The translations under genes were made by a program, and so were the position numbers. DNA of 64,000 bases from Vulcaniibacterium tengchongense (lineage in GTDB: Bacteria > Pseudomonadota > Gammaproteobacteria > Xanthomonadales > Xanthomonadaceae): contig NZ_RKQN01000005.1 in the NCBI RefSeq assembly GCF_003814555.1, positions 1-64,000 on the forward strand, given 5' to 3'. This document shows positions 27,063-38,678 of this stretch, in pieces. Position 1 is the stretch's first letter. Each line of letters begins with the position of its first letter. The notes beneath the pieces are model-generated. The model had not been told where the DNA came from, did no database searches, and was given only the letters and a program-made list of their open reading frames with translations.

Positions 27063-29080
27063 GTAGCGCGATGGACAACGTTGCCGGCAAGGGCCGCAAC
27101 ACCGGCGTCAACATCTGGCTGGTCGTGCTGGGCGTGTCGGTGCTGATCTTCGGCCTGAACACCGGCTACGCGACCTGGAAGGCGGCGCGCCTGGGCGGCG
27201 CGAGCTCAGCGGCGTCGGCGCTGCAGGTGAATTCGCAGAAGCTGGCGGTGCAGGGCCGCGAGGCGGTGGGCGGCGCGGCCGACGCGTTCAAGGCGTTCAA
27301 GGACACGCGCGCGCAGATCGTCGCCGACGTGCAGCAGCTCAACGCCAACTTCGGCGGTACCGCCGGCGTGGCCGGGCCGATCAAGACTGTCACCGACACC
27401 TGGGCGCCGCTGGGCAAGAGCGCCGACCAGGTGCTGGCGAGCGAGCAGGCGGTGCTGGCCCTGGCCGGCAACGCCGACCGCTTCACCGGCCGGGTGCCGC
27501 AGCTGCAGGCGCGCCTGGACGAGCTGGTGCGCGCGATGTCCGCTTCCGGCTCGCCGTCCTCGCAGGTCTACATCGCGCTGCGCCAGGTGGTGCTGGCCAG
27601 CACCATGGCCCGCCGCATCACCGAGATCCGCGCCGGCGGCAGCGGCGCCGCGCTCGCCGGCGACGCGCTGGCGCGCGACGCCTCGGTGTTCGGCAGCGTG
27701 CTGACCGGCCTGCGCAAGGGCGACGCCGCGTTCGGCGTGACCCCGCTCGGCAACGCCAACGCCCTGGCGGCGCTCGGCCAGGCCGAGACGCTGTGGCAGG
27801 AGATGAAGAAGGACCTGGACGCGATCCTCGCCAGCGCGCCGAACCTGTCGCGCGCGCAGGCCGCGGCCGAGTCGATCACGGTCGGCTCGAACAAGCTGCT
27901 GGCCGACAGCCAGGCCCTGTTCCAGGCCTTCACCGCGTTCGGCTCGCTCAGCGACAGGTCGCTGCTCGGCAACATCTGGATCTCGATCCTGTCCGGCATC
28001 GCCGCGCTGGCCGCGATCGTGTTCCTGGTGGTGTCGCTGAACCGCGCCCAGCGCCAGCGCTACCTGACCACCAAGGAGCTCAACGACCGCAACCAGGAGG
28101 CGATCATGCGCCTGCTGGACGAGATGGGCTCGCTCGCGGAAGGCGACCTCACGGTGAAGGCGACCGTGACCGAGGACATGACCGGCGCGATCGCGGACTC
28201 GATCAACTTCGCCGTCGAGCAGCTGCGCAGCCTGGTGCAGACGATCACCGACACCTCGGTGCAGGTCGCCGCCAGTGCGCAGGAGACCCAGGCCACCGCG
28301 ATGCACCTGGCCGAAGCCGCCGAACACCAGGCGCAGGAGATCAACTCGGCCTCGGCGCGCATCAGCGAGATCGCGGCCTCGATCGACCAGGTGTCGAAGA
28401 ACTCGGCCGAATCGGCGGACGTGGCGCAGCGCTCGGTGCAGATCGCGACCAAGGGCGCGGGCGTGGTGCGGCAAACCATCGCCGGCATGGACTCGATCCG
28501 CGACCAGATCCAGGAGACCTCCAAGCGCATCAAGCGCCTGGGCGAGAGCTCGCAGGAAATCGGCTCGATCGTGGAACTGATCAACGACATCTCCGAGCAG
28601 ACCAACATCCTGGCGCTGAACGCGGCCATCCAGGCCGCGTCGGCGGGCGAGGCGGGCCGCGGCTTCGCGGTGGTCGCGGACGAAGTGCAGCGCCTCGCCG
28701 AGCGCGCCTCGCACGCGACCAAGCGCATCGAGACCCTGGTGCAGACGATTCAGGCCGACACCAACGAAGCGGTGTCGTCGATGGAGCAGACCACCGCCGA
28801 GGTGGTGGCCGGCGCGCGCCTGGCCGAGGACGCGGGCACCGCGCTGGGCGAGATCGAAAAGGTGTCGTCCGACCTGTCCAACCTGATTCAGGGCATCTCG
28901 CAGGCGGCGCAGCAGCAGTCCAGCGCGGCGTCGAACATCACCGCGACGATGCACACCATCCAGTCGATCACCGCGCAGACCTCGCAGGGCGCCAACCAGA
29001 CCGCCGCGTCGATCGGCAACCTGGCCCAGCTCGCCGCGGACCTGCGCCGTTCGGTCGCCGACTTCAAGCTGCCGGCCTGA
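27059..29080 (+). CDS. pilJ: Methyl-accepting chemotaxis protein PilJ
   Basis: 673 residues. First membrane segment at about 19-36 ([19 protein letters not shown]), a long helical periplasmic part with two PilJ-type domains, second segment at about 306-328 ([19 protein letters not shown]), HAMP-like linker, then the signalling coiled coil. The hairpin tip [20 protein letters not shown] is near 510. In Pseudomonas PilJ binds the pilin PilA and feeds ChpA. The gene that follows pilJ in Pseudomonas, pilK (a CheR methyltransferase), is missing: chpA starts 96 bases on. Confidence 0.95.
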   Translation: MSSAMDNVAGKGRNTGVNIWLVVLGVSVLIFGLNTGYATWKAARLGGASSAASALQVNSQKLAVQGREAVGGAADAFKAFKDTRAQIVADVQQLNANFGGTAGVAGPIKTVTDTWAPLGKSADQVLASEQAVLALAGNADRFTGRVPQLQARLDELVRAMSASGSPSSQVYIALRQVVLASTMARRITEIRAGGSGAALAGDALARDASVFGSVLTGLRKGDAAFGVTPLGNANALAALGQAETLWQEMKKDLDAILASAPNLSRAQAAAESITVGSNKLLADSQALFQAFTAFGSLSDRSLLGNIWISILSGIAALAAIVFLVVSLNRAQRQRYLTTKELNDRNQEAIMRLLDEMGSLAEGDLTVKATVTEDMTGAIADSINFAVEQLRSLVQTITDTSVQVAASAQETQATAMHLAEAAEHQAQEINSASARISEIAASIDQVSKNSAESADVAQRSVQIATKGAGVVRQTIAGMDSIRDQIQETSKRIKRLGESSQEIGSIVELINDISEQTNILALNAAIQAASAGEAGRGFAVVADEVQRLAERASHATKRIETLVQTIQADTNEAVSSMEQTTAEVVAGARLAEDAGTALGEIEKVSSDLSNLIQGISQAAQQQSSAASNITATMHTIQSITAQTSQGANQTAASIGNLAQLAADLRRSVADFKLPA

Positions 29081-29176
29081 CGGGCCTGACCGGGACGAGG
29101 CCGCACTCAGGATGAACAGGTACCTACCCGGCCGGCGCCGCGGCTCGCGCGCTCCCGTCCATGCGCGGGGTGCGCG

Positions 29177-32100
29177 ATGATCGCGTTGCGCGAGGCCATC
29201 GACACGACCACGCTCGGCTGGATCAAGCCCGAGCTGGACGAGACCCTGCGCCAGGCGCAGCAGGAGATCGAAGCGTTCGCCGAGAACCCGGCGGACACCG
29301 GCTGCATGCGCGCCTGCGCCGAGCACCTGCACCAGGTGCACGGCACCCTGCGCATGGTCGAGCTGTACGCGCCGGCGATGGTCGCCGAGGAGATGGAGCG
29401 GCTGGCGCTGGCGCTGCAGCGCGGCCAGGCCGGGGACCGCGACGAGGCCTGCGCCACGCTGATGCGCGGCGTGGTGCTGCTGCCGGACTACCTGGAACGG
29501 TTGCAGAGCGGCCACCGCGACATCCCGATCGTGCTGCTGCCGCTGCTCAACGAGCTGCGCGCCGCGCGCGGCGAGCCGGGCCTGAACGAAAGCGTGCTGT
29601 TCGCGCCGGACCTCGACCGGCCGCTGCCCGCGCACCTGCCGCGCGGCGCCGTCGGCGGCGGCCGCCATGCGCTCAACGGCTACCTGGGCCATCTGCGCGA
29701 CGCGCTCGCCGCGTGGCCCGAGGACGGCGCGCCGGCGCGCGCGGACGCGTTGAGCGCGGCGATCGACGGGCTGCTCGCGGAGGCCACGCAGGAGCCGGTG
29801 CGGCGCATGCTCTGGGTGGCCTCGTCGGTCGCCGGCGCCCTGCGCGACGGCGCCCTGCCGCCGAGCCGGGCGCTGCGCCAGGCGTTCGGCGGCGTCGAGC
29901 GCGAGGCGCGCCTGATCCTGGCCGACGACGGCGGCTTCGGCGCCGCCCGCGCCGAGCCCGCGGCCGAGCCGACCCGCCAGCTGCTCTACCACGTCGCCCA
30001 CAGCAGCAGCGAACACCCGGCGCTGGACGACCTGCGCCGCACCTTCGACCTGTCCTCGCAGCTGCCCAGCGAGTCCGAGCTGGAGCACGCGCGCGGCAGC
30101 CTCAGCGGCCGCAACCGCGCGCTGCTCGACACCGTGGCCGCGGCGATCAAGGAGGACCTGCTGCGGGTCAAGGACGCGCTCGACCTGCACCTGCGGACCG
30201 GCCAGACCTCGCTCGACCTGCTGCGGCCGCAGGTCGAGGCGCTGGGCCGGGTCGCCGACACGCTGGGGATGATGGGCCTGGGCGTGGCCCGCACCGTGGT
30301 GCTGCAGCAGCGCGAGGCGATGGCCGAGATCGTCGCCGGCAAGCGCCCGGCCGACGAGGGCGCGTTGCTCGACGTCGCCGGCGCGCTGCTCTACGTCGAC
30401 GCCTCGCTCGACGACCAGGTGTCGCGCCTGGGCCTGCCGGAGGACAAGGCCGACGAGGACCTGCTCGCCGGCGAGGCGCGCAAGGTGCTGGACGTGGTCG
30501 TGCGCGAGGCGATCGCCAACTTCGGCGACGCGCGCCAGGCCTTCGTCGCCTTCGTCGAGACCAACTGGGACCACGCCGAGCTGGCGGAGGTGCCGCGCGT
30601 GCTCGACGAGGTCGCCGGCGCGCTGCGCATGCTCGAGCTGCCGCTGCCGGCGGACTACCTGACCGGCGTGAAGCGCTACACCGAGGTCGAGCTGATCGGC
30701 CGCAAGCGCGTGCCCAACGGCCAGCAGCTCGACACCCTGGCCGATGCGCTGGCCAGCCTCGAGTACTACCTCGAGGCGCTGCGCGAGCAGCGCCCGAACC
30801 GCAACAACATCCTCGAGATCACCCGGCAAAGCCTAGAAGCGCTGCGCTACTGGCCGCTGCCGGAGTTCGACATCGCCGCGACCCTGGCGCCGACCTCGCC
30901 GATCAGCCGCGAGGAGCTGGCGGCGGTGCCCGAGTTCGAGCTGAGCGACACGATCACGCTCGGCGGCGTGGCCCTGTCCGCGGGCGCGGAGCAGGCGGCG
31001 CCCGCCGCGGTGGCCGAGGCCGCGCCGCAGGCGACGCCCGCGCCGGCGCTGGCGACGGTGGCGCCGGTCGGCAACGTCGCCGGCGGCTTCGAGCACAGCG
31101 ACGACATCGACGACGACATCCGCGAGGTGTTCCTCGAGGAACTCGACGAGGAGATCCGCCACCTCGGCGACCTGCTGCCGGCCTGGCATGCGGCGCCGGA
31201 CGACAGCGAACGCCTGCGCCCGATCCGGCGCGTGTTCCACACGCTCAAGGGCAGCGGCCGCCTGGTCGGCGCCAAGACCCTGGGCGAGTTCAGCTGGAAG
31301 ATCGAGAACCTGCTCAACCGCGTGCTCGATGGCAGCCGCCCCGCCAGCCCGGCGGTGATCGACCTGGTCGACCGCGCCTACGCCGTGTTGCCGCAGCTGC
31401 ACGCGGCGCTGCGCGGCGAGGGCGGCGTCAGCGCCGACCTGCCGAGCCTGGAAGCGCATGCCGACCGCCTCGCCGAGGGCGACGAGGGCTTCTACGTCGC
31501 GCCCGCCGCGGGCGCGGCGCAGGACGCGCAGCCCGCGCTCGACGTGGCGGTGCCGCTCGCGGCCGGGCCGGAGCCGGCGGCCGGGACCGGCGCCGTCGCG
31601 TTCGGGACCGCGGGCGAGCCCGAGGCCGCCATCGCGGTCGAGCCGCCGCCGGCCGCCGCGCCGGCGCTGGACGGCGTGCCGGCCTCGGTCGATCCGGTGC
31701 TGCTGGAGATCCTCGACGCCGAGGTCAGCGGCCACCTGGTCACGATCGAGGACTGGCTGGCCACCGCGCGACAGCAGCCGCGCCCGGCCGACGACAAGCT
31801 GCAGCGCGCGATCCACACGCTCAACGGCGCCTTCGCGATGACCGAGGTGCCGGTGATCACCGAGATCACCGGCGCCACCGAGGGCTACGTCAAGCGGCTG
31901 CTCGCCGCCGGCGGGCCGGCGAGCGAGGAGGGCGTGGCCGCGCTCGGCGCGGTGGCCGAGGCGATCCGCCGCACCCAGCGGGCGCTGAAGTCGCCGCTGC
32001 CGCACGTGCCCCTGTTCGACGGCCTGGCCGAGCGCATGCGCGCATTGCGCGACAGCCTGCCCGAGGCGCGCATGCCGCTGCCGATGGACGAGCCGCAGGC

Positions 32101-35100
32101 GGAGGAGCCGCCGGCGCCGGCCGTGGCGCTGGACGAAGCGCCGCCGCTGGCGGCGCTCGACCTCAGCGCGTTCACCGACTTCGCCGACCAGGTCGGCCCG
32201 GCCTACCTGGCCGATCCGGCGCACGGCGCGCGGATCGAAGCCGAGCTGGCCGAGGCGCGCCGGATCGAGGCCGAACGCGCCGAGATCGAGCGCGCCAACG
32301 CCGAGCGCCTGGAGATCCAGCGCATCGAGGCCGAGCGCTTCGAATACGAGCGCCGCGAGGCCGAGCGCCTGGAGGCGGAACGCCTGGCCGCCGAGCGCGC
32401 CGAGGCCGAACGTCTCGAAGCCGAGCGCCTGGCCGTTGAGCGCGCCGAGGCCGAGCGCCTCGAAGCCGAGCGCGCCGACGCCGAGCGCCGCGCCGACGAG
32501 GCCCGGCGCCTGGAGGCGGAGCTGCTCGAAGCCGAGCGGATCGCAGCCGAGCGTCGCGAAGCGGAGCGCCTCGAATCCGAGCGCGCCGACGCCGAACGCC
32601 AGGCCGACGAGCGCGCCGAAGCGCAGCGTCTCGCGGCCGAAGAAGCCGAGCGCCTCGAAGCGGAACGTCTCGAAGCGGAGCGACTCGAAGCGGAGCGACT
32701 CGAAGCGGAGCGACTCGAAGCGGAACGACTCGAAGCGGAACGTCTCGAAGCGGAACGTCTCGAAGCGGAACGTCTCGAAGCGGAACGTCTCGAAGCGGAA
32801 CGACTCGAAGCGGAACGACTCGAAGCGGAACGACTCGAAGCGGAGCGACTCGAAGCGGAGCGCGCGGCCGGCGAACCTGCGGCCGAGCAGGCGGCCCTTG
32901 CCGACGCGGACGCGGCCGAAACCCCGGCCGAGGCCGGGGCGGTGCCGGAGCCGGCCGTCGCGGCGTTGATCGAACACGCGCTCGGCGCGGCCGATCTCGA
33001 CCCGGACGCGCCGCTCGACCTGAGCGAACTCGACCCGGAACTGGTCGACATCTTCGTCGAGGAAGGCGCCGACCTGCTCGACCACGCCGACGGCCTGCTC
33101 GCGCAGTTGCGCGAGGCGCCGGAGGAGCGCGAGCACCTGGCCGGCCTGCAGCGCGACCTGCACACGCTCAAGGGCGGCGCGCGCATGGCCGGCATCTACG
33201 CGGTGGGCGAGCTCGGCCACGCGATGGAATCGCTGCTGGAAGCGGTGGTCGAACAGCGCTGCGAGCTCGGCCGCGACGGCATCCCGCTGCTCGAGCGCGG
33301 CTTCGACCGCCTGCACGCGATGGTCACCCGCGTCGGCGAGCGCCGCGCGATCGCGATGCCGTCCGCGCTGATCGCCGAATTCGACGCGTGTGCCCGCGGC
33401 GAACGCGCGCCGCAGGCGCCGGCGGCCGAGCCCGCGCACGCCGCGCCGGTCGCGCCCCCGGCGCCGCCGCCGACGCTCAAGCCGCTGTCGCCGCCGATCG
33501 GCGAGCAGCCGCTGGCCGACGAGGACGACATCGCCGCGCGCGCGCCGCAGGAACAGGTGCGCATCCGCGCCGACCTGCTCGACCGCCTGGTCAACTACGC
33601 CGGCGAGGTGGCGATCTACCGCGCCCGGCTGGAGCAGCAGCTCGGCGCGTTCCGCGTCGCGATCGCGGAAATGGCCGCGACCAACACGCGCATGCGCGAC
33701 CAGCTGCGCCGCCTGGAGATCGAGACCGAGGCGCAGATCATCGCCCGCTACCAGCGCGAGCACGAGGAGGGCGACAGCGCCTTCGACCCGCTCGAGCTGG
33801 ACCGCTTCTCGACCCTGCAGCAGCTCTCGCGCGCGCTGGCCGAGTCGGCCGCCGACCAGATCAGCCTGCAGACCACGCTCGACGACCTCACCCGCCAGTA
33901 CGAGACCCTGCTGCTGCAGCAGTCGCGGGTCAGCTCGGAGCTGCAGGAAGGCCTGATGCGCACCCGCATGGTGCCGTTCGACGGCCTGCTGCCGCGCCTG
34001 CGCCGGGTGGTGCGCCAGGCCGCCGGCGAGCTCGGCAAGCAGGTGCAGCTCAAGCTCGAAGGCACCCAGGGCGAGCTCGACCGCAACGTGCTCGAGCGCA
34101 TGACCGCGCCGCTGGAGCACATGCTGCGCAACGCCGTCGCCCACGGCCTGGAAACGCCGGAGCGCCGCCGCGCTGCGGGCAAGCCGGAAGAGGGCACGAT
34201 CCGCATCGCCCTGCGCCGCGAAGGCGCGGAAGTGGTGCTGGAGGTCGGCGACGACGGCGCCGGCCTGAACCGCGCCGCGATCCGCCGCCGCGCCGAGGAG
34301 CGCGGGCTGATCCGCGCCGACGCGGTGCTCGCCGACGGCGACCTGGACATGCTGATCCTGGAGCCGGGCTTCTCCACCGCCGACGAGGTCAGCCGCCTGG
34401 CCGGCCGCGGCGTCGGCATGGACGTGGTCGCCTCGGAGGTGCGCCAGCTCGGCGGCTCGCTCGACATCCAGTCGCGCCCCGGCCAGGGCGCGCTGTTCAC
34501 GTTGCGCCTGCCGCAGACCCTGGCCGTGACCCAGGCGGTGTTCGTGCGCATCGGCGAGACCACCTTCGCGGTGCCGATCGCCTCGGTGCGCGGCGTCGGC
34601 CGCCTGCCGCGCGAGCAGCTCGACGCGCCCGAGCCGAGCTACCGCTACGCCGGCGAGGACTACGCCGTGCACGACCTCGGCCAGCTGGTCGGCCACGCGC
34701 CGGCCAAGGCCGAAGGCCAGCTGCAGATGCCGCTGCTGCTGATCCGCTCCGGCGACCTGCGCGCCGCGGTGTGCGTCGACCAGGTGCTCGGCAACCGCGA
34801 AATCGTGGTCAAGCCGGTCGGCCCGCAGGCCGCGTCGGTGCCGGGCATCTTCGGCGCCACCATCATGGGCGACGGCCGCGTGGTGGTGATCCTCGACGTC
34901 GCCCCGCTGGTGCGACGCCAGGCCCTGCTGCCGCGCGCGGCGGAGCCGGCCGCGGCCCCGGCCGAGCAGCGCCGCGTGCCGCTGGTGATGGTGGTGGACG
35001 ACTCGGTCACCATGCGCAAGGTCACCGGGCGCGTGCTCGAGCGCCACAACTTCGAGGTGGTCACCGCGAAGGACGGCGTCGACGCGCTCGAGCGCATGGC

Positions 35101-35356
35101 CGAGATCGTGCCCGACCTGATGCTGCTCGACATCGAGATGCCGCGCATGGACGGCTACGAGCTGGCCAAGGCGATGAAGGCCGACGCGCGGCTGCGCGGC
35201 GTGCCGATCGTGATGATCACCTCGCGCACCGGCGACAAGCACCGCCAGCGCGCGTTCGAGATCGGCGTGGAGCGCTACCTCGGCAAGCCGTACCAGGAGC
35301 CGGAGCTGCTGCGCAACGTGTACGAGCTGCTCGGGATCGCCCGCCGCCATGACTGA
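29177..35356 (+). CDS. chpA: ChpA: multi-Hpt CheA-type hybrid histidine kinase with receiver
   Basis: 2059 residues. Hpt-type phosphotransfer motifs: HQVHGTLRM (near 53), [12 protein letters not shown] (near 686), HTLNGAFAM (near 880; the usual Lys is Asn), and [12 protein letters not shown] (near 1329). Between the last two lies a charged helix rich in EAERL (about 1015-1232), with a perfect 14-copy core at 1160-1229. The kinase core follows: dimerisation and ATPase boxes ([40 protein letters not shown]), a CheW-like domain, and a C-terminal receiver ([10 protein letters not shown]; Asp in [11 protein letters not shown] near 1983). It phosphorylates PilG and PilH. Xanthomonads often call this gene pilL. 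Confidence 0.93.
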   Translation: MIALREAIDTTTLGWIKPELDETLRQAQQEIEAFAENPADTGCMRACAEHLHQVHGTLRMVELYAPAMVAEEMERLALALQRGQAGDRDEACATLMRGVVLLPDYLERLQSGHRDIPIVLLPLLNELRAARGEPGLNESVLFAPDLDRPLPAHLPRGAVGGGRHALNGYLGHLRDALAAWPEDGAPARADALSAAIDGLLAEATQEPVRRMLWVASSVAGALRDGALPPSRALRQAFGGVEREARLILADDGGFGAARAEPAAEPTRQLLYHVAHSSSEHPALDDLRRTFDLSSQLPSESELEHARGSLSGRNRALLDTVAAAIKEDLLRVKDALDLHLRTGQTSLDLLRPQVEALGRVADTLGMMGLGVARTVVLQQREAMAEIVAGKRPADEGALLDVAGALLYVDASLDDQVSRLGLPEDKADEDLLAGEARKVLDVVVREAIANFGDARQAFVAFVETNWDHAELAEVPRVLDEVAGALRMLELPLPADYLTGVKRYTEVELIGRKRVPNGQQLDTLADALASLEYYLEALREQRPNRNNILEITRQSLEALRYWPLPEFDIAATLAPTSPISREELAAVPEFELSDTITLGGVALSAGAEQAAPAAVAEAAPQATPAPALATVAPVGNVAGGFEHSDDIDDDIREVFLEELDEEIRHLGDLLPAWHAAPDDSERLRPIRRVFHTLKGSGRLVGAKTLGEFSWKIENLLNRVLDGSRPASPAVIDLVDRAYAVLPQLHAALRGEGGVSADLPSLEAHADRLAEGDEGFYVAPAAGAAQDAQPALDVAVPLAAGPEPAAGTGAVAFGTAGEPEAAIAVEPPPAAAPALDGVPASVDPVLLEILDAEVSGHLVTIEDWLATARQQPRPADDKLQRAIHTLNGAFAMTEVPVITEITGATEGYVKRLLAAGGPASEEGVAALGAVAEAIRRTQRALKSPLPHVPLFDGLAERMRALRDSLPEARMPLPMDEPQAEEPPAPAVALDEAPPLAALDLSAFTDFADQVGPAYLADPAHGARIEAELAEARRIEAERAEIERANAERLEIQRIEAERFEYERREAERLEAERLAAERAEAERLEAERLAVERAEAERLEAERADAERRADEARRLEAELLEAERIAAERREAERLESERADAERQADERAEAQRLAAEEAERLEAERLEAERLEAERLEAERLEAERLEAERLEAERLEAERLEAERLEAERLEAERLEAERLEAERLEAERAAGEPAAEQAALADADAAETPAEAGAVPEPAVAALIEHALGAADLDPDAPLDLSELDPELVDIFVEEGADLLDHADGLLAQLREAPEEREHLAGLQRDLHTLKGGARMAGIYAVGELGHAMESLLEAVVEQRCELGRDGIPLLERGFDRLHAMVTRVGERRAIAMPSALIAEFDACARGERAPQAPAAEPAHAAPVAPPAPPPTLKPLSPPIGEQPLADEDDIAARAPQEQVRIRADLLDRLVNYAGEVAIYRARLEQQLGAFRVAIAEMAATNTRMRDQLRRLEIETEAQIIARYQREHEEGDSAFDPLELDRFSTLQQLSRALAESAADQISLQTTLDDLTRQYETLLLQQSRVSSELQEGLMRTRMVPFDGLLPRLRRVVRQAAGELGKQVQLKLEGTQGELDRNVLERMTAPLEHMLRNAVAHGLETPERRRAAGKPEEGTIRIALRREGAEVVLEVGDDGAGLNRAAIRRRAEERGLIRADAVLADGDLDMLILEPGFSTADEVSRLAGRGVGMDVVASEVRQLGGSLDIQSRPGQGALFTLRLPQTLAVTQAVFVRIGETTFAVPIASVRGVGRLPREQLDAPEPSYRYAGEDYAVHDLGQLVGHAPAKAEGQLQMPLLLIRSGDLRAAVCVDQVLGNREIVVKPVGPQAASVPGIFGATIMGDGRVVVILDVAPLVRRQALLPRAAEPAAAPAEQRRVPLVMVVDDSVTMRKVTGRVLERHNFEVVTAKDGVDALERMAEIVPDLMLLDIEMPRMDGYELAKAMKADARLRGVPIVMITSRTGDKHRQRAFEIGVERYLGKPYQEPELLRNVYELLGIARRHD
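32654..32863 (+). repeat. 14 x 15-bp in-frame tandem repeat inside chpA
   Basis: Fourteen consecutive copies of a 15-base unit (CTCGAAGCGGA[A/G]CG[A/T/C]) encode Leu-Glu-Ala-Glu-Arg each time. Variation is confined to the Glu codon (GAA or GAG) and the third base of Arg, so the array is silent at the protein level. Around it, from about 32220, the same pattern continues as diverged copies. The array is long and pure enough to change copy number by slippage without shifting the frame. The product is a predicted single charged alpha-helix. Confidence 0.95.
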
Positions 35357-36803
35357 CGCCGCCCGCCGCGTGGTCCTGCTGGCCCGCCCGGGCACGGCCC
35401 GCGACCGCCTGCGCGCGGCCCTCGCCGACGCCGGCGCGCAGCTGGTGCTGGAGGCCGACCCGACCGTGCTGGCCTCCGACGAACTGCTCGCCGCCGCGCC
35501 GCAGGTGGTGGTGGTGGCGCTGGACGCCGCCACCGAGGACGCGCTCGACCGCTTCGACCCGGTGCTGCATGCCGACGGCGTCGAGGTGCTGTTCGAGGAA
35601 GCCGAGCTCGCCGCCCGCCGCGAAGGCTGGGAGGCGGCGCGCTGGGTGCGCCACCTGGCCGCCAAGCTGCACGGCCATGGCGACGTGCTGCCGCCGGGCC
35701 ACGAACCCGAGGACGCGCCGGTGCCCGAGCCCGCCGCGCCCGCCGCCGCCGAGCCCGGCGATGCTTCCGCGGTTGCGCCCGCCGCCGGCCACGCCGTGCC
35801 GGCCGAGCCGACGTTCGCCGTGCCCGCCGCGTCCGCCGACGCGCCCGCGGCCGATGCCGGCCATGCGTTCGACCCGGTGCTGGCCGAGTTCGACGACGCG
35901 CCGCCCGCGTTCGCGCAGGAGACGCCGCTGGAGCCGTTCGCGCCGGAGTGGGACCTGTCCGAGCCCGCACCGGAGCCGGCGGTCGAGATCGCCGACGCGC
36001 GCCCGCGGCTGGAGCCGGTCGACCTGCGCTTCGACCAGCCGCCGGCCCTCCCGGGCGACGCCCCGGCGGCGCAGGATCCGGTGCTGCTGTTCGCCGCCAG
36101 CCAACCGCCGCAGCCGCCCGCCCCGGCCGCGCCGCCGCCTGCGCCGGACTGGTCGTTCGCCGACGAGGTCGAACCGGTGGGCGACGCCGCCAGCGGCGAC
36201 GACCGCCGCTTCCACCACGACCTGCTCGAGATCGAGCGCCGCATCGCCGGCCTGGAACTGGTGGACGACCGGCCCGCCCCCGCAAGGCAGGGCGCCGTGC
36301 TGGTGCTCGCCGGCATCGGCGGCCCGGACGCGGTGCGCCAGCTGCTGGGCGCGTTGCCGGCGGATTTCCCGCAAACGGTGCTGGTGCAGCAGCGTCTCGA
36401 CGGCGGCCGCTACGACCGCCTGGTCGCGCAGATGCAGCGGGTGACGCCGTTGCCGGTGCAACTGGCCGAGGCCGGCCGCAGCGCCGACCGGGGCGTGGTC
36501 TACATCCTGCCCGCCGGTCTCGGGCTGCGTTCCGAAGGCGCCGCGTTGCGCTTCGCCGAGGGCGAGGCGGATCCGCTCGACGCGCTGCCGGGGTCCGACT
36601 CGGCGGTGCTGCTGCTCAGCGGCAGCGACCCGGCCCAGGTCGACGCCGTGCTGCGCCTCGCCGGCGCCGGCGCGCTGGTCGCCGGGCAGGCGCCGGACGG
36701 CTGCTACGACGCGGCCGCGTCCACCGCGCTGATCGCGCGCGGCGGCGAGTCCGGCCCGCCGGCCGAGCTCGCCGCGCGCCTGGCCGCGCGCTGGAAGAAT
36801 TGA
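35349..36803 (+). CDS. chpB: Degenerate CheB-like protein of the Chp system
   Basis: 484 residues, overlapping chpA by eight bases. Residues 1-105 resemble a receiver fold ([20 protein letters not shown]) without the acidic residues. A Pro/Ala-rich linker runs to about 275. The C-terminal part aligns with the CheB methylesterase ([26 protein letters not shown], ending [13 protein letters not shown]). All three catalytic residues are gone: the GASTGG Ser region reads LAGIGGPD, the His of QHM is Gln (VQQ), and the Asp of TGMGxDG has no counterpart in LLSGSDPAQ. It is therefore probably not an esterase and may bind ChpA or PilJ. Confidence 0.7.
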   Translation: MTDAARRVVLLARPGTARDRLRAALADAGAQLVLEADPTVLASDELLAAAPQVVVVALDAATEDALDRFDPVLHADGVEVLFEEAELAARREGWEAARWVRHLAAKLHGHGDVLPPGHEPEDAPVPEPAAPAAAEPGDASAVAPAAGHAVPAEPTFAVPAASADAPAADAGHAFDPVLAEFDDAPPAFAQETPLEPFAPEWDLSEPAPEPAVEIADARPRLEPVDLRFDQPPALPGDAPAAQDPVLLFAASQPPQPPAPAAPPPAPDWSFADEVEPVGDAASGDDRRFHHDLLEIERRIAGLELVDDRPAPARQGAVLVLAGIGGPDAVRQLLGALPADFPQTVLVQQRLDGGRYDRLVAQMQRVTPLPVQLAEAGRSADRGVVYILPAGLGLRSEGAALRFAEGEADPLDALPGSDSAVLLLSGSDPAQVDAVLRLAGAGALVAGQAPDGCYDAAASTALIARGGESGPPAELAARLAARWKN

Positions 36804-36809
36804 TCCATC

Positions 36810-36830
36810 CCTCTCCCACCGCGGGAGAGG
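36810..36830. repeat. Palindromic REP-like element
   Basis: An eight-pair inverted repeat (CCTCTCCC, five-base loop, GGGAGAGG) in the 68-base gap between the cheB-like and cheW-like genes. It is the CTCTCCC/GGGAGAG type scattered in xanthomonad genomes. It could attenuate or end transcription inside the operon. Confidence 0.6.
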
Positions 36831-36871
36831 CGCTCCGAGTCGCTCACGTTGCACGGTTCCACGAGATCGCC

Positions 36872-37354
36872 ATGACCAGCCCCGCCGTCGCCCCCGCCCA
36901 GAACGACATCCGCGGCGTCCTGATCCAGGTCGCCGGCGGCCGCCTGCTGCTGCCCAACGCGACCATCGCCGAGGTGCTGTCCTATCCCGAGCCCGATCCG
37001 GTGCCCGGCGCGCCGGACTGGCTGCTCGGCCGCATCCGCTGGCGCGGCTGGCAGCTGCCGCTGGTGGCGTTCGCGCGCCTGGCCGGCCTGGCCGACGAGC
37101 GCGGCGGCCTCGGCAGCAAGGTGATCGTGCTGCGCGCGCTCGGCGGCCATCCTCGCGCGCCGTACTTCGCCCTGCTGACGCAGGGCTTCCCGCGCCTGGT
37201 CACGGTCTCGCGCGAGGCCCTGGTCGAAGTCGGCGACGGCGCGCTGCCGCCGGGCGCACTGGCGCGGGTGATGCTCAACGAGGACGACGCCTTCGTGCCC
37301 GACCTGGAGGCGATCGAAGGCCTGATCGGCGGCGCGCTCGCCGCGGCGGCTTGA
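36872..37354 (+). CDS. chpC: CheW-like coupling protein (ChpC-like)
   Basis: 160 residues making one CheW domain: GVLIQVAGGRLLLPNATIAEVL, GAPDWLLGRIRWRGWQLPLV, then FVPDLEAIEGLIGGAL. As in Pseudomonas ChpC, a second coupling protein closes the chp cluster. It presumably links ChpA to PilJ or to another receptor. A palindrome lies between it and the previous gene, so it may be partly separated from the main transcript. Confidence 0.85.
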   Translation: MTSPAVAPAQNDIRGVLIQVAGGRLLLPNATIAEVLSYPEPDPVPGAPDWLLGRIRWRGWQLPLVAFARLAGLADERGGLGSKVIVLRALGGHPRAPYFALLTQGFPRLVTVSREALVEVGDGALPPGALARVMLNEDDAFVPDLEAIEGLIGGALAAAA

Positions 37355-37540
37355 GCCCCGCGCCGCGCCCGCCTTCCGCATCCCCGGCGCGCGCCGGTAG
37401 CCGCAATCCCGTCGGCATGTCGGTAGCGAGCCGCAGCCGGGCCGCCGCATCCGGCGCGAGCCGCGGGTCCGGCGCCGCGTCCGCGCCGAGCGGCAGCCCC
37501 GCCGCCGCACTCGCGGAAGCGCCGCCGCACCAGGATGCCC

Positions 37541-37556
37541 CTCCCACTCGTGGGAG
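37541..37556. repeat. Palindromic REP-like element
   Basis: CTCCCAC-TC-GTGGGAG, a perfect seven-pair inverted repeat, followed by GCGGGCAGGGGTGAGGGC. It resembles the palindrome at 36810 in type, and the two frame the chpC-like gene. The rest of the 223-base gap (37355-37577) is GC-rich and I see no gene in it. Confidence 0.6.
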
Positions 37557-37577
37557 CGGGCAGGGGTGAGGGCGCGG

Positions 37578-38678
37578 ATGCCTGCCGCCGCTTCCGCGAC
37601 CGACGGCACTCGCGCCGCCTCGCGCCTGGCTTCGGTCGATGCGCTGCGCGGGCTCACCGTCGCGGCGATGCTGCTGGTCAACAACCCGGGCGACTGGGGC
37701 CACGTCTATGCGCCGCTGCGGCACGCCGACTGGCACGGCTGCACGCCCACCGACCTGATCTTCCCGCTGTTCCTGTTCGTCGTCGGCGTGTCGATCGCGC
37801 TGGCGCTGCGGCCGCGCATCGAGCGCGGCGATCCCCCGGCCGCGCTGCGCCGCGCGGTGCTGGCACGCGCCGTGCGCATCGCCGGCCTGGGCCTGCTGCT
37901 GCACCTGTGCGCGTGGCTCGCGTTCGACCTGCCGCACTACCGGCCCATGGGCGTGCTGCAGCGCATCGGCCTGTGCTTCGCCGCGGCCGGGCTGGCCGCG
38001 CTGCAGCTGCGCCCGCGCGCGCAATGGGCCTTGCTGGGCGCGCTGCTCGCCGGCTACGCGGCACTGCTCGCCGCCGGTGGCACGCTGGCGCCGTTCGAGA
38101 ACATCGCCAGCCGTTTCGACCACGCGGTGCTCGGCGCGCACGTCTACCGGCTGGACCCCGCCGGCCGCGGCGGCCACGACCCGGAAGGCCTGGCCAGCAC
38201 GCTCGGCGCCCTGGCCACCACGCTGCTGGGCGTGCGCGCCGGCGACTGGCTGCGGCGCGGGCAGCGGCGCACGCTGTGGCTCGCCGCGGCGATCGCCATG
38301 GCCGCCGGCTACGCATGGTCGCCGTGGCAGCCGCTCAACAAGAACCTGTGGACCCCGGCCTACGTGCTGTGGACCGGCGGCATCGCCTGCGCGCTGCTGG
38401 CCCTGGGCCACGAACTGATCGACCGCCGCGGCTGGCCCGCCTGGGGCCGCACCTTCGGCGTCAACGCCATCGCCGCCTACGCCGGCTCCGCCTTCCTGCT
38501 CTACGCCCTGGCCGCCCTCGGCTGGCTGGAGCCGCTCTACCGGCACGCCTTCGCGGACTGGATGGCCCCGCGCTTCGGCCCCTACGTCCCCTCGCTGGCC
38601 TACGCCCTGTGCTTCGTCGCGCTGTGGTGGGGTGCGGTGCGGTGGCTGGATGCGCGCGGGATCCACTTCAAGATTTGA
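37578..38678 (+). CDS. nagX: NagX/DUF5009-family multi-pass membrane protein
   Basis: 366 residues with about ten membrane segments. The start SVDALRGLTVAAMLLVNNPG and the following DLIFPLFLFVVGVSIALAL, GVLQRIGLCFAAAGLAAL and NKNLWTPAYVLWTGG are signatures of the DUF5009/heparan-alpha-glucosaminide N-acetyltransferase family. Bacterial members (NagX) sit in N-acetylglucosamine-use gene sets and probably acetylate or handle amino sugars at the inner membrane. No nag genes are nearby here. ATG 37578 is preferred; GTG 37566 in the same frame lies just behind the palindrome. Confidence 0.82.
   Translation: MPAAASATDGTRAASRLASVDALRGLTVAAMLLVNNPGDWGHVYAPLRHADWHGCTPTDLIFPLFLFVVGVSIALALRPRIERGDPPAALRRAVLARAVRIAGLGLLLHLCAWLAFDLPHYRPMGVLQRIGLCFAAAGLAALQLRPRAQWALLGALLAGYAALLAAGGTLAPFENIASRFDHAVLGAHVYRLDPAGRGGHDPEGLASTLGALATTLLGVRAGDWLRRGQRRTLWLAAAIAMAAGYAWSPWQPLNKNLWTPAYVLWTGGIACALLALGHELIDRRGWPAWGRTFGVNAIAAYAGSAFLLYALAALGWLEPLYRHAFADWMAPRFGPYVPSLAYALCFVALWWGAVRWLDARGIHFKI

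Noticed and set aside
32654-32863. CRISPR array
   Set aside because: The repeats are contiguous, have no spacers, and are in frame inside chpA.
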